Part shown: positions 1 through 6,690 of the stretch, piece after piece
How positions within the stretch are numbered: the stretch's first letter is position 1
Layout: each line of letters starts with the position of its first letter
IMG/VR virus record: IMGVR_UViG_3300010160_000211
Location: 1-24,754 of that record
Source of the DNA: a virus
DNA: 24,754 nucleotides
Direction: 5' to 3' (one strand)
Made by a program: the position numbers and the translations under genes
Notes under the pieces: generated by a model
The model's input: the letters and a program-made list of their open reading frames with translations, nothing else
Told to the model about the DNA's origin: nothing
Database searches by the model: none

Positions 1-326
1 AAGGTACATTTGAAGCACCTACCAACACCAAGTTTGTTGGTACCCTGAACGGATCCATGCGTGTGTTTGTTGACAGCTATGCTGCTGACACACAATCAGT
101 ATTGGTTGGTTACAAAGGTTCTTCAGAAGCTGACGCACCAGCATTCTACTGCCCATACATCCCATTGATGTCATCAGGCGTGGTGTTGGATCCAAGCACA
201 TTCGAACCAGTGGTGTCATTCATGACACGTTATGGTTACATCGAACTGACTAACACTGCATCGTCTTTTGGCAATGCTGGTGACTATGTTGGCGAGATCG
301 CTGTGTCTAACCTTTCATTCTCCTAA
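1..326 (+). CDS. gp23: Major capsid protein, T4 gp23-like (C-terminal part only)
   Basis: The reading frame is open from base 3 to the TAA at 324-326, so about 107 C-terminal residues are visible and the start lies outside the window. The stretch from LNGSMRVFVDSYA through VLVGYKGSSEADAPAFYCPY to PLMSSGVVLDPSTFEP and FMTRYGY follows the conserved end of T4-type gp23, where the same order of VY-VDxYA, VGYKG, FYAPYVPL, DPxTFxPxxxFxTRYG is known. gp23 forms the hexamers of the head shell. The ATG at 57 is internal, not a start, because homology runs through it. A strong terminator follows within 40 bases, as expected for a highly expressed late gene at the end of its operon. Full-length family members are about 450-520 residues, so roughly a fifth is seen here. 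Confidence 0.9.
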   Translation, partial: GTFEAPTNTKFVGTLNGSMRVFVDSYAADTQSVLVGYKGSSEADAPAFYCPYIPLMSSGVVLDPSTFEPVVSFMTRYGYIELTNTASSFGNAGDYVGEIAVSNLSFS

Positions 327-361
327 TCAGAGAACAACAACCCAGGGATGGGAAGTTCAAG

Positions 362-384
362 AAACCCGCTTCGGCGGGTTTTTT
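362..384 (+). terminator. Rho-independent terminator after capsid gene
   Basis: AAACCCGC (362-369) pairs perfectly with GCGGGTTT (374-381) around a TTCG tetraloop, and six T residues run from 379 to 384. This is an intrinsic terminator 36 bases after the capsid stop codon. It separates the capsid operon from the methyltransferase gene that starts at 401. Confidence 0.93.
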
Positions 385-400
385 GTTGGTAAGTATTGCT

Positions 401-1243
401 ATGAATTCCTGGCATGATTTTTACACAAAAATAAAAGACCCAACTTGGCCAGAATGTGTGAATGAATATGAATTTACAAAACTTCCTGAACACATTCAGC
501 ATGAAATTTTGACATTGCATAATGGGCAATCACTTGTTGCCTTGACTCAAGATGACATCATCGATATTTTCAAAAACAGCAACAAAGCAAACGATCACAA
601 TGATAGTTTTGATTTAGAGTATCTTGTGGCTAATGATTTCAAAGTTTTTTACAACAATAATTTAGATGGTGGAGGAAACTCCATTGGTCAACGATACCCG
701 CTGATTTTGAAATTGCTATATCCTAATAGAACTTTTGACAGTTGCCTGGAATGGTGTAGTGGGCACGGAGTAATTGGTTTTAGATTGTTGGCTGACGGGA
801 TCTGTAAAAATTTGCATTTTTTAGAAATGTATCAACCAGCAGTGGATGCCTGTAAAAAAACCATTGCAAACATGCCCACTAGATTTGCAAACAAAGTGTC
901 AATACACAAAACTTCAACTTTGAAATCTTTGCCATATGACATCAAGTTCGACCTCATAGTATCGAATCCTCCACACTTTCCTTTGCAGTTGGGCAATCAA
1001 CTTTTTGAAATTCCACAATACCATCATCAAAGAATAACTGTTGATCAAGAATGGCAAACTCATAAAGATTTTTTTGCCAATGCTGCAAAATATCTTGCTG
1101 AAGATGGCGTTATCTTGCTGCAAGAAATATATCACATAGATGAATTTGTTGATATGATTGATTGTGGCGGGCTTAAAATTAAAAATATGTTTTGTGAAAA
1201 AAACAACATATTACCTTGGTATCTAGAACTTTCACACAAATAA
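401..1243 (+). CDS. Class I SAM-dependent methyltransferase with NPPH motif
   Basis: A 280-residue protein. Residues about 114-133 (CLEWCSGHGVIGFRLLADG) form the glycine-rich SAM-binding motif I, followed by an acidic residue after the next strand (FLEMYQPAVDAC). Residues about 185-193 (LIVSNPPHF) are the motif IV NPPY/H signature of amino-methyltransferases that act on an N atom (N6-adenine, N2-guanine, or glutamine N5 as in PrmC). The substrate cannot be told: there is no target-recognition domain, and the first 100 residues are unfamiliar. The ATG at 401 is preferred; the frame is open upstream to TTG codons at 383-388, but those lie in the T tract of the terminator. No good Shine-Dalgarno sequence precedes either. 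The next gene begins 5 bases after the stop, so the two are probably co-transcribed. Base composition is more AT-rich than the fibre genes, which fits acquired cargo. Confidence 0.8.
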   Translation: MNSWHDFYTKIKDPTWPECVNEYEFTKLPEHIQHEILTLHNGQSLVALTQDDIIDIFKNSNKANDHNDSFDLEYLVANDFKVFYNNNLDGGGNSIGQRYPLILKLLYPNRTFDSCLEWCSGHGVIGFRLLADGICKNLHFLEMYQPAVDACKKTIANMPTRFANKVSIHKTSTLKSLPYDIKFDLIVSNPPHFPLQLGNQLFEIPQYHHQRITVDQEWQTHKDFFANAAKYLAEDGVILLQEIYHIDEFVDMIDCGGLKIKNMFCEKNNILPWYLELSHK

Positions 1244-1248
1244 TTGAA

Positions 1249-2253
1249 ATGCCCAATCACTACAATTTTTTAATACAAGGCCCTCAAACAAATTGGGAAA
1301 CAGACACATTTGAAAAAACAGTATTGTCACTGGGGCACAAAGTAAAAACTTATCAACGATTCTTCCCAGAACACAGTGCAATACTAGGGGGATTCTTGGG
1401 AATCATTGACCGTCAACTGGATCAACAGCATGTTCGTTATGATGACCATCTAGCAGCCGCTGATAGGCTTGCTAAAAAATTACTAGACATTCCTGAATCA
1501 GTGATTTTTATCATGGGTGCAACAGATCCTTTCTGTCTTGAGTCAGATCAGATCTCAGACATCACTAGAATAATTGCACAAAAAACCAACAAAAAAATCA
1601 TATGGTTATCTGGCGATTGTAGAGAATACCAACAATCAATACCCCACAGTGTGTATTTTCCGTTTTGGTTGGCCATTAGAGAAAACTTTGAAGCACCGCC
1701 ACAGCAAAGATCTTTTAGATTTTCTTGTTTGAATCGACGACCAGCTCGGCACAGAGATCATGTGATGAATACTCTACAGAAAAAAAATTTAATTAGTCTA
1801 AAACTGGATGTGTTGTCAATTCGTTATCAATCAAATTTAACGAGCTTGGCCACACACCCCGATGATTGGCCCAACGATCACAGCATTGCACATCCAGCAT
1901 ATCAAGCACACTTGAACATTGTTACTGAAACTGTGCCTTGGGAACGCGGTATCATAACAGAAAAAACAACAAAGATGTTTGAAAGTGAAACTGCAGGAAT
2001 AATGTATAATTCTCCAGCGAGTCTAGAAGTTCTAAAAGAATTGGGATTTGAAATTGATTATGTTGACCATGCCAGTCTCAATGACATAACACCAATTGTG
2101 GACTTGTTGACACAGTTACAAGATCCTCAAGACTGTGTGTCTTGGTATTGGCAACATATCAAACATCACCGGCACAACCGCCAACAGTTTGTGTCATCTG
2201 CCTGGGCTGACCGGTTTGATGCATGGTTCAAACAACAGTTGGCAAATATTTAA
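1249..2253 (+). CDS. Putative glycosyltransferase, TEKT-motif phage family
   Basis: A 334-residue protein starting at ATG 1249, 5 bases after the methyltransferase stop. Two stretches recall a family common in marine T4-like phages and often annotated as fucosyltransferase-like: FSCLNRRPARHRDHVMN at about residues 157-173, and ITEKTTKMFE followed by NSPASLEVLKELGFE at about residues 234-266. In the family these read approximately FLCYNRRPRPHR and TEKTxxPI...GxxxxLxxLGFK; the TEKT region resembles the donor-binding half of GT10-type enzymes. There is no signal peptide or membrane segment. The usual proline and isoleucine after TEKT are absent, so donor and acceptor are unknown. A start at TTG 1216 would add 11 residues that overlap the previous gene. 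There is no clear Shine-Dalgarno sequence, so coupling to the gene upstream is likely. Its stop codon overlaps that of the opposite-strand gene. Confidence 0.6.
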   Translation: MPNHYNFLIQGPQTNWETDTFEKTVLSLGHKVKTYQRFFPEHSAILGGFLGIIDRQLDQQHVRYDDHLAAADRLAKKLLDIPESVIFIMGATDPFCLESDQISDITRIIAQKTNKKIIWLSGDCREYQQSIPHSVYFPFWLAIRENFEAPPQQRSFRFSCLNRRPARHRDHVMNTLQKKNLISLKLDVLSIRYQSNLTSLATHPDDWPNDHSIAHPAYQAHLNIVTETVPWERGIITEKTTKMFESETAGIMYNSPASLEVLKELGFEIDYVDHASLNDITPIVDLLTQLQDPQDCVSWYWQHIKHHRHNRQQFVSSAWADRFDAWFKQQLANI

Positions 2254-3419
2254 ACTTTAAACCAAGTTAGATATTGTTCTATTTTCTTGGTTACTGAAGC
2301 CCAGTCGCCCATGGATGGCTGACGGAATATGCGTATAGTGCTGTACCAGGGATTTGAGTCTCGATCCAACATCCATCGCCAGTCTGTGGCAAACCATTGT
2401 AACATCAACCAGGTAGGACGTCCCATGGCAGCAGCCAAGTGAGCAGTGGCTGTGTCAACACTGAGTACGACATCAAGGGCAGCAATCAAACCTGCAGTAT
2501 CTGCAAAACTCTGCACGCTTCCGGGATAACGAGTAACACCAGCGTCGGCCAATGCCTGGTCTTCTTCGTTAGTGACATCAACCTGCAAATTAATCCACTC
2601 GTATTGTGGATTGTTTTTGATCAAATCTAGCATGGTCTCAAAAGGCATACCTTTGTGTTTGTTCAACCAGGCATCTCTACGCCCACTCCAACTGAAGCCC
2701 ACTCGCATGCGTTTTTTTGGACCCAGTAGTTTTAACCAGGCAGCAGCTTTGTCGGCAGCTGGACTGATATATTGCACTTGTCGGGGTAAATTTTCTATTG
2801 TAACGCCCAGCACGCCAGGCAAACTCATTATGGGAATCCAGTAATCAAACTCAGGAGGTTGGTCACTGTATCTGCCAATCCAAGATAACACTCCGCTGCT
2901 AGACAACAGCGGAATCAATCCATCAGTGGTTTGAAACAGCACTCGGGCTCCGGCAGCATGCAAGTTATACAAGAATCTGCAGAACTGTATGTTGTCCCCG
3001 TGCCCTTGTTCACCTATCACAAGAATAGTCTTGTCTTTGAGATCCTCACCAGTCCAGCGTGGCTGCTTGTGTTGAGGTTCTGTGCCAGCAAGATGTTCAT
3101 ATTGCCAACGTGCTTCGTAAGCTGGCCAGCCACGAGCATAGTCACCCATGATCAAATAACTCACTGCCAAATTAAACTTTGCTGTGACACTGGTGGGGTC
3201 TACTTCTATGGCATACTGTAAGAATGGTATGCCACGGTTGGGGAAGCCACATTCTCGCATGACATTGCCGTAATTGTTGAATGCCGCAGATGAGTTAGGA
3301 TCTTGCACCATGGCCAGCATGTAGCATTTGAGTGCTTGATCTGGACGATTCTCGCCGCGAAGTCGGTTGCCTTCCTCAATCAGTTGAGCAACGTCTGTGA
3401 TTATTTCGTTTGTTTCCAT
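2250..3419 (-). CDS. TPR protein fused to GT9-like glycosyltransferase domain
   Basis: A 389-residue protein. Residues about 8-110 hold three tetratricopeptide repeats (for example SAAFNNYGNVMRECGFPNRG and AKFNLAVSYLIMGDYARGW). Residues from about 128 to the end are a GT-B-type domain related to family 9 heptosyltransferases: ILVIGEQGHGDNIQFCRFL at its start, FDYWIPIMSLPGVLG in the middle, VGFSWSGRRD, then SVDTATAHLAAAMGRPTWLM near 320-339 and DWRWMLDRDSNPWY near the end. This TPR-plus-GT layout is common in bacteria and marine phages; donor and acceptor are unproven. TPRs suggest a protein partner or acceptor, as in OGT-like enzymes. The ATG at 3419 is chosen; the frame extends to a TTG at 3482 but without family-like sequence. 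No strong Shine-Dalgarno sequence is seen. It is cytoplasmic, with no signal peptide. Confidence 0.8.
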   Translation of the reverse strand: METNEIITDVAQLIEEGNRLRGENRPDQALKCYMLAMVQDPNSSAAFNNYGNVMRECGFPNRGIPFLQYAIEVDPTSVTAKFNLAVSYLIMGDYARGWPAYEARWQYEHLAGTEPQHKQPRWTGEDLKDKTILVIGEQGHGDNIQFCRFLYNLHAAGARVLFQTTDGLIPLLSSSGVLSWIGRYSDQPPEFDYWIPIMSLPGVLGVTIENLPRQVQYISPAADKAAAWLKLLGPKKRMRVGFSWSGRRDAWLNKHKGMPFETMLDLIKNNPQYEWINLQVDVTNEEDQALADAGVTRYPGSVQSFADTAGLIAALDVVLSVDTATAHLAAAMGRPTWLMLQWFATDWRWMLDRDSNPWYSTIRIFRQPSMGDWASVTKKIEQYLTWFKV

Positions 3420-3466
3420 GGCAATATTTACAGCATATACAGTGTGGTTAATTATTTTAACAGGTC

Positions 3467-3474
3467 CATAAATA
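3467..3474 (+). promoter_or_regulatory. Late promoter element CATAAATA
   Basis: CATAAATA matches the T4-type late consensus (TATAAATA; NATAAATA in several marine relatives). It lies 89 bases upstream of the structural gene at 3563, so transcription would start near 3480. It sits in the gap between divergent genes, where a promoter is needed. Confidence 0.55.
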
Positions 3475-3480
3475 AAAGTC

Positions 3481-3535
3481 AACGCAATTCTGCGTTTTAT
3501 GCGGCTTAACCCACCGCGTAGCGGCTAGAACCCGC
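3481..3535 (+). promoter_or_regulatory. Structured 5' leader of the 3563 gene
   Basis: AACGCA (3481-3486) pairs with TGCGTT (3491-3496) around ATTC, starting almost exactly where the late transcript would begin. CCGC (3514-3517) pairs with GCGG (3521-3524), and that GCGG could instead pair with CCGC at 3532-3535. A ribosome binding site, AAGGAG (3549-3554), follows. A 5'-terminal hairpin may protect late mRNA; the alternative pairings could also be chance. The first hairpin is followed by four T residues, so weak attenuation is possible. Confidence 0.4.
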
Positions 3536-3562
3536 ATTGGGCTTCTATAAGGAGAAATCATA

Positions 3563-4363
3563 ATGGGAAGAGCTCTTAAAATTCAAAAAACAAACCCTGG
3601 TGCTGGCAATTCAGGCGCATCGGTAAACGTAGATCAAGGGTATCCAAACTTTGGATCATTGACCAATCCAGTGTTTAACACACCAGTTCAAACACTTGAC
3701 GATGCACAGTTCTTGGGCGTGGTTGGCGGCAGTGACACAGACAGCACAGCATCTGTAACTTTTCCAGAAATTGTTGCAGTGGCCAACGTAGCCCTGGCCA
3801 ATGGCACAAACACCACTTATGGCACAGCCAGAATTGTGCGTCAAAAAGGTTCGCACAAGTTTTTGGTCACATACAACGGCGCCGCAACCACAGCAGGCAG
3901 TTTCATTGTGGGACAAGCCTACAAGATTCTCAGCGTGGGCACCACAACTGACTGGAATGCAGTGGGTCACGGTGACGGCAACGCAGCGGTAGGCGATGAA
4001 TTCACAGCCACAGCAGTCGGGTCAGGCAATGGCACAGCATACCCCATGGGCATTTGCATTTTGTCAAACACCGCTACCCCAGCAGCTGGTTACATGAGCA
4101 TTGCGTTCAGCACCGGTGACAGTTCCGCAGTGTATGCCAGTTACATCACCAACAAATGGGTTCGTGACTGGAACGGTATGACATATGGAAACTATGCTGA
4201 CACTAACTACGGTGTTAATATTCAAAGCAGTGAAAATCAATACGTGGCCAACTTCTTCACAGACGAAGGCAATGTCACTGTGAGTGGTGGATCAATGGTG
4301 AATACAACTGCTACACAAAACGCCACAAGTCAACTGGCTCAAATTGCCAGCGTTACTTCTTAA
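3563..4363 (+). CDS. Probable virion structural protein with TDWNAVG/FTATAVGSG module
   Basis: A 266-residue protein starting at ATG 3563, with AAGGAG 8 bases upstream. It opens MGRALKIQKTNPG and is rich in G, A, S, T and N, as are secreted or virion proteins of T4-like marine phages. Residues about 111-158 carry a module seen in many phage structural proteins: VGQAYKILSVGTTTDWNAVG followed by AVGDEFTATAVGSGNGTA (known consensus roughly GxxYxIxxLGTTDWTALGA...GTxFTATGxGTGTG). The role of the module is unknown. The C-terminal half (YASYITNKWVRDWNGMTYG) is not recognised. It has its own late promoter and leader and is followed by a hairpin, so it is probably a single-gene unit. A head decoration or neck/tail accessory protein is possible; no specific function can be assigned. 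Confidence 0.65.
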   Translation: MGRALKIQKTNPGAGNSGASVNVDQGYPNFGSLTNPVFNTPVQTLDDAQFLGVVGGSDTDSTASVTFPEIVAVANVALANGTNTTYGTARIVRQKGSHKFLVTYNGAATTAGSFIVGQAYKILSVGTTTDWNAVGHGDGNAAVGDEFTATAVGSGNGTAYPMGICILSNTATPAAGYMSIAFSTGDSSAVYASYITNKWVRDWNGMTYGNYADTNYGVNIQSSENQYVANFFTDEGNVTVSGGSMVNTTATQNATSQLAQIASVTS

Positions 4364-4380
4364 TTTGTAAAGTGTTAGAG

Positions 4381-4410
4381 TCCTCCCAGCTACATACTGG
4401 GAGGATTTCT
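4381..4410 (+). terminator. Terminator-like hairpin that also holds the next gene's ribosome binding site
   Basis: TCCTCCCAG (4381-4389) pairs perfectly over nine bases with CTGGGAGGA (4397-4405), with a 7-base loop and then TTTCTT (4406-4411). The stem is strong and followed by U-rich sequence, so it can terminate transcripts from 3563. The 3' arm contains GGAGG (4400-4404), correctly spaced 7 bases from the ATG at 4412, so the same stem would hide that Shine-Dalgarno sequence in any read-through RNA. Confidence 0.8.
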
Positions 4411-4411
4411 T

Positions 4412-4999
4412 ATGAGTGCAGCATTTGTTTTAGGCAACGGCATCAGCCGATTGGCAGTGGATTTATCAGTATTAAAACAGCGCGGAACCGTCTACGGGTG
4501 TAATGCCTTGTATCGTGAATTTGTGCCAGATGTGCTGATCAGCACAGACAAAGGAATAGCGCATACCATACAGCATGCTGGATATGCCAATGAACATGTG
4601 ATGTATACTCGCAAGCCCTTGCCAGGATTGGGCGCAAGATCAGTGCCACAAAATTATTTTGGATTCAGTTCAGGCCCCATAGCAGTGGGGTTGGCTGCAA
4701 TTGATCGGCATCTAGCAGTGTATCTTTTGGGATTTGACATGGGACCAACCCTGAGTAATCGTTTCAATAACGTGTATGCTGACACAGAATTCTACAAAAA
4801 AAGCTCATCCAATCCCACATTCACTGGCAACTGGGTGCGGCAGATTGTGACTGTTTGCAAAGATTTTCCCAACACCAGTTTTCATCGAGTTGTAGGAGAT
4901 ACCACAGCTGATATTGCTGAACTGCGCGGCATAAAAAACATGCGCCACATGCCCATGGCTGACTTCCTGGACCGTATAAATAACATAAAGGATCTGTAA
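4412..4999 (+). CDS. Rossmann-type protein of unknown function (VLGNGISR family)
   Basis: A 195-residue protein starting at ATG 4412 behind GGAGG. It begins FVLGNGISR (residues 5-13), a strand-loop-helix of the dinucleotide or nucleotide-sugar binding type, then TVYGCNALYREFVPDVLIST (26-45) and VYLLGFDMG near the middle. The pattern 'GNGxS ... YGCNALY ... PDxLxxTD' recalls small proteins of marine phages and the MptE-like/DUF115 and sialyltransferase-like folds, where a nucleotide or nucleotide sugar is bound. That link is inference from motif shape only. The stop codon directly abuts the ATG of the fibre gene at 5000, but that gene also has its own late promoter inside this one's 3' end. With the GT genes upstream, a sugar-related role is a reasonable guess, not a finding. 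Confidence 0.55.
   Translation: MSAAFVLGNGISRLAVDLSVLKQRGTVYGCNALYREFVPDVLISTDKGIAHTIQHAGYANEHVMYTRKPLPGLGARSVPQNYFGFSSGPIAVGLAAIDRHLAVYLLGFDMGPTLSNRFNNVYADTEFYKKSSSNPTFTGNWVRQIVTVCKDFPNTSFHRVVGDTTADIAELRGIKNMRHMPMADFLDRINNIKDL
4975..4982 (+). promoter_or_regulatory. Late promoter element TATAAATA
   Basis: A perfect T4-type late promoter element inside the 3' end of the preceding gene, 17 bases before the fibre start codon at 5000. The expected transcription start is near 4988, which leaves a very short leader that still includes AAAGGA (4987-4992), 7 bases from the ATG. Confidence 0.7.
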
Positions 5000-6640
5000 A
5001 TGAGCTCAGTCAAACGTGTCAGCGGTGATTATACTATAGAAAGCATTGGCGCTACGGATGTGGTCAATGTAAATTCACCATTCGTAAACATCAACGGTAA
5101 CTTAACAGTTTCTGGCAATGCTGTGCTCGTAGGCAACATCAATGCTGACAAGATTTTCAATGGATCCACCAGTGTAGAAATTCCAATAGCCGGCGGCAAT
5201 GCCAATATCACAGTTGGCGGCACATCAAACGTGGCTGTGTATGCCACCACAGGTGAATACATCACTGGTTTGATCTCGGCAACTGGTAATATCACTGGCG
5301 GCAATATAAGTGCAGTGGGCAACGTAACCAGCGGCAATTTGAGCATATCTTCAGGCAACATTGTTCTAACTCGAGCATCGACTGCTACCACATCGCCAAT
5401 GATTAGATTTCAAGATTCTAACACTGCTGTGACCACATTGGGTGCAAACATTGGTGCCATAGAATGGTATACATCAGATGCTACAGGTGCCGCCGCCAGG
5501 GTCACAGCAAGAATTCAAGCAGTTTACGCTGATACAGATGGCAATGCCAATATTCAAATTCAAACTGGCAGCACTGCTACTCCCACCACAAGAATCACAG
5601 TGGTTGGCGCATCAGGCAACGTGGGCATTGCCAATGCTGCACCTTTGCATACACTGGCCATCACTGGCAACACATACGTCAGCACGTTTGCCAGTGTGGT
5701 AGGCAATGTCAATGCTGGCAATTTGATCAGTGCCAATTTAGCCCAAAGTGCCAACATGGTGATCACTGGTGCGATCAGCACTCCAAGTTGGACCACAACT
5801 GGTGTTGGTATCAGAACTGTGACCAGCATTTATACAGATTCTAGCACAGCCGTATCAGGCACAGCAACAAACAATCATATTCATGTTTTGGCACGGCCCA
5901 CACTGGCCGCCAGCAATGCCACTGTGACCACCACAGATGCAGCAACTTTGTATATTTCTAATGCACCACTGGCTGGCAGCAATATGACCATTACCAATCC
6001 CTATGCACTTTACATAGCGGCCGGTAACTCATACTCGGGTGCAAACATCAGTGCAGTCGGCAACATCACAGGCGGTAACGTCAACAGCAACGACAGAATG
6101 TCAGCTACTGGTAATATTACTGGTGCCAACATTGTGGGTGTGCAAAACGTTTACACCACAGGCAATGTGATAACTGCCAATTTGAATGTATCAGGCAACA
6201 GTTCGGGCAATGGCATTGGTGTAGAGAACATTGTGTGGCAACCCACCACAGTGGCATTCAACAGTGTGAGTCAGGCTAATGTAGGAGTGTTGGGATTTTT
6301 GGCCCTGGCAGGCTACAGTTACAAATACGAAGCTTACATGCCCATGCTGCCGGACGGTGGCACCACCACTGGATTCAGCACACGTTTTGATGCAGGCACT
6401 TGTTACTACACCGTTGAAGCACAGACCACCCAGACCAGTGCGTTTAGCACATCAACGTCCAACGTTTCGGGCACAGCACCAGCCACACAAGGCATGACTG
6501 GCACCACACCCAGGACTGTGAGAATCTCTGGCACAATTTACAGTGCTGGCAATGCCAATGTGGCAATACAAGCACAAACCAGCGCAGCCAATCTCAACAT
6601 TCAAAGTGGCTCATATTTGACCTACACCAGAATCAGCTAA
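5000..6640 (+). CDS. Tail fibre protein with GN-rich shaft and globular C-terminal tip
   Basis: A 546-residue protein. The N-terminal 110 residues are GN/TG-rich strands (NINGNLTVSGNAVLVGNI, LISATGNITGGNISAVG) that share the repeat of the two large fibres downstream. Residues about 125-330 are less repetitive and include IRFQDSNTAV and LGANIGAIEWYTSD, a segment seen in tail-fibre and chaperone-type proteins. From about residue 410 the composition changes to a non-repetitive beta-rich domain (LGFLALAGYSYKYEAYMPML; later RISGTIYSAGNANVAIQAQ and IQSGSYLTYTRIS), resembling the TNF/C1q-like jelly-roll tips of phage fibres that bind receptors. It starts at ATG 5000, has AAAGGA at 4987-4992, and is driven by the late promoter at 4975. 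The tip is the best receptor-binding candidate in the window, by inference. Confidence 0.75.
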   Translation: MSSVKRVSGDYTIESIGATDVVNVNSPFVNINGNLTVSGNAVLVGNINADKIFNGSTSVEIPIAGGNANITVGGTSNVAVYATTGEYITGLISATGNITGGNISAVGNVTSGNLSISSGNIVLTRASTATTSPMIRFQDSNTAVTTLGANIGAIEWYTSDATGAAARVTARIQAVYADTDGNANIQIQTGSTATPTTRITVVGASGNVGIANAAPLHTLAITGNTYVSTFASVVGNVNAGNLISANLAQSANMVITGAISTPSWTTTGVGIRTVTSIYTDSSTAVSGTATNNHIHVLARPTLAASNATVTTTDAATLYISNAPLAGSNMTITNPYALYIAAGNSYSGANISAVGNITGGNVNSNDRMSATGNITGANIVGVQNVYTTGNVITANLNVSGNSSGNGIGVENIVWQPTTVAFNSVSQANVGVLGFLALAGYSYKYEAYMPMLPDGGTTTGFSTRFDAGTCYYTVEAQTTQTSAFSTSTSNVSGTAPATQGMTGTTPRTVRISGTIYSAGNANVAIQAQTSAANLNIQSGSYLTYTRIS

Positions 6641-6649
6641 AACTGCAAA

Positions 6650-6683
6650 CAAGTCCTTTTGGTAAATACACTAGAGGACCTTG
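6650..6683 (+). promoter_or_regulatory. Intergenic hairpin and weak late-promoter-like site before the giant fibre gene
   Basis: CAAGTCCT (6650-6657) pairs with AGGACCTTG (6675-6683) with one bulged C and a 17-base loop; the 3' arm covers GAGGA, the only Shine-Dalgarno-like sequence before ATG 6691. The loop contains GGTAAATA (6661-6668), one base off NATAAATA. It could be a weak terminator, a masked ribosome binding site or a poor late promoter; the evidence does not choose between them. Confidence 0.35.
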
Positions 6684-6690
6684 TTTATCC

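Noticed and set aside
383-400. TTG start for the methyltransferase
   Set aside because: It falls in the T tract of the terminator and adds no family-like sequence; the ATG at 401 is better.
401-1243. Restriction-modification DNA methyltransferase
   Set aside because: NPPH fits N-methylation generally, but there is no target-recognition domain and no partner endonuclease nearby.
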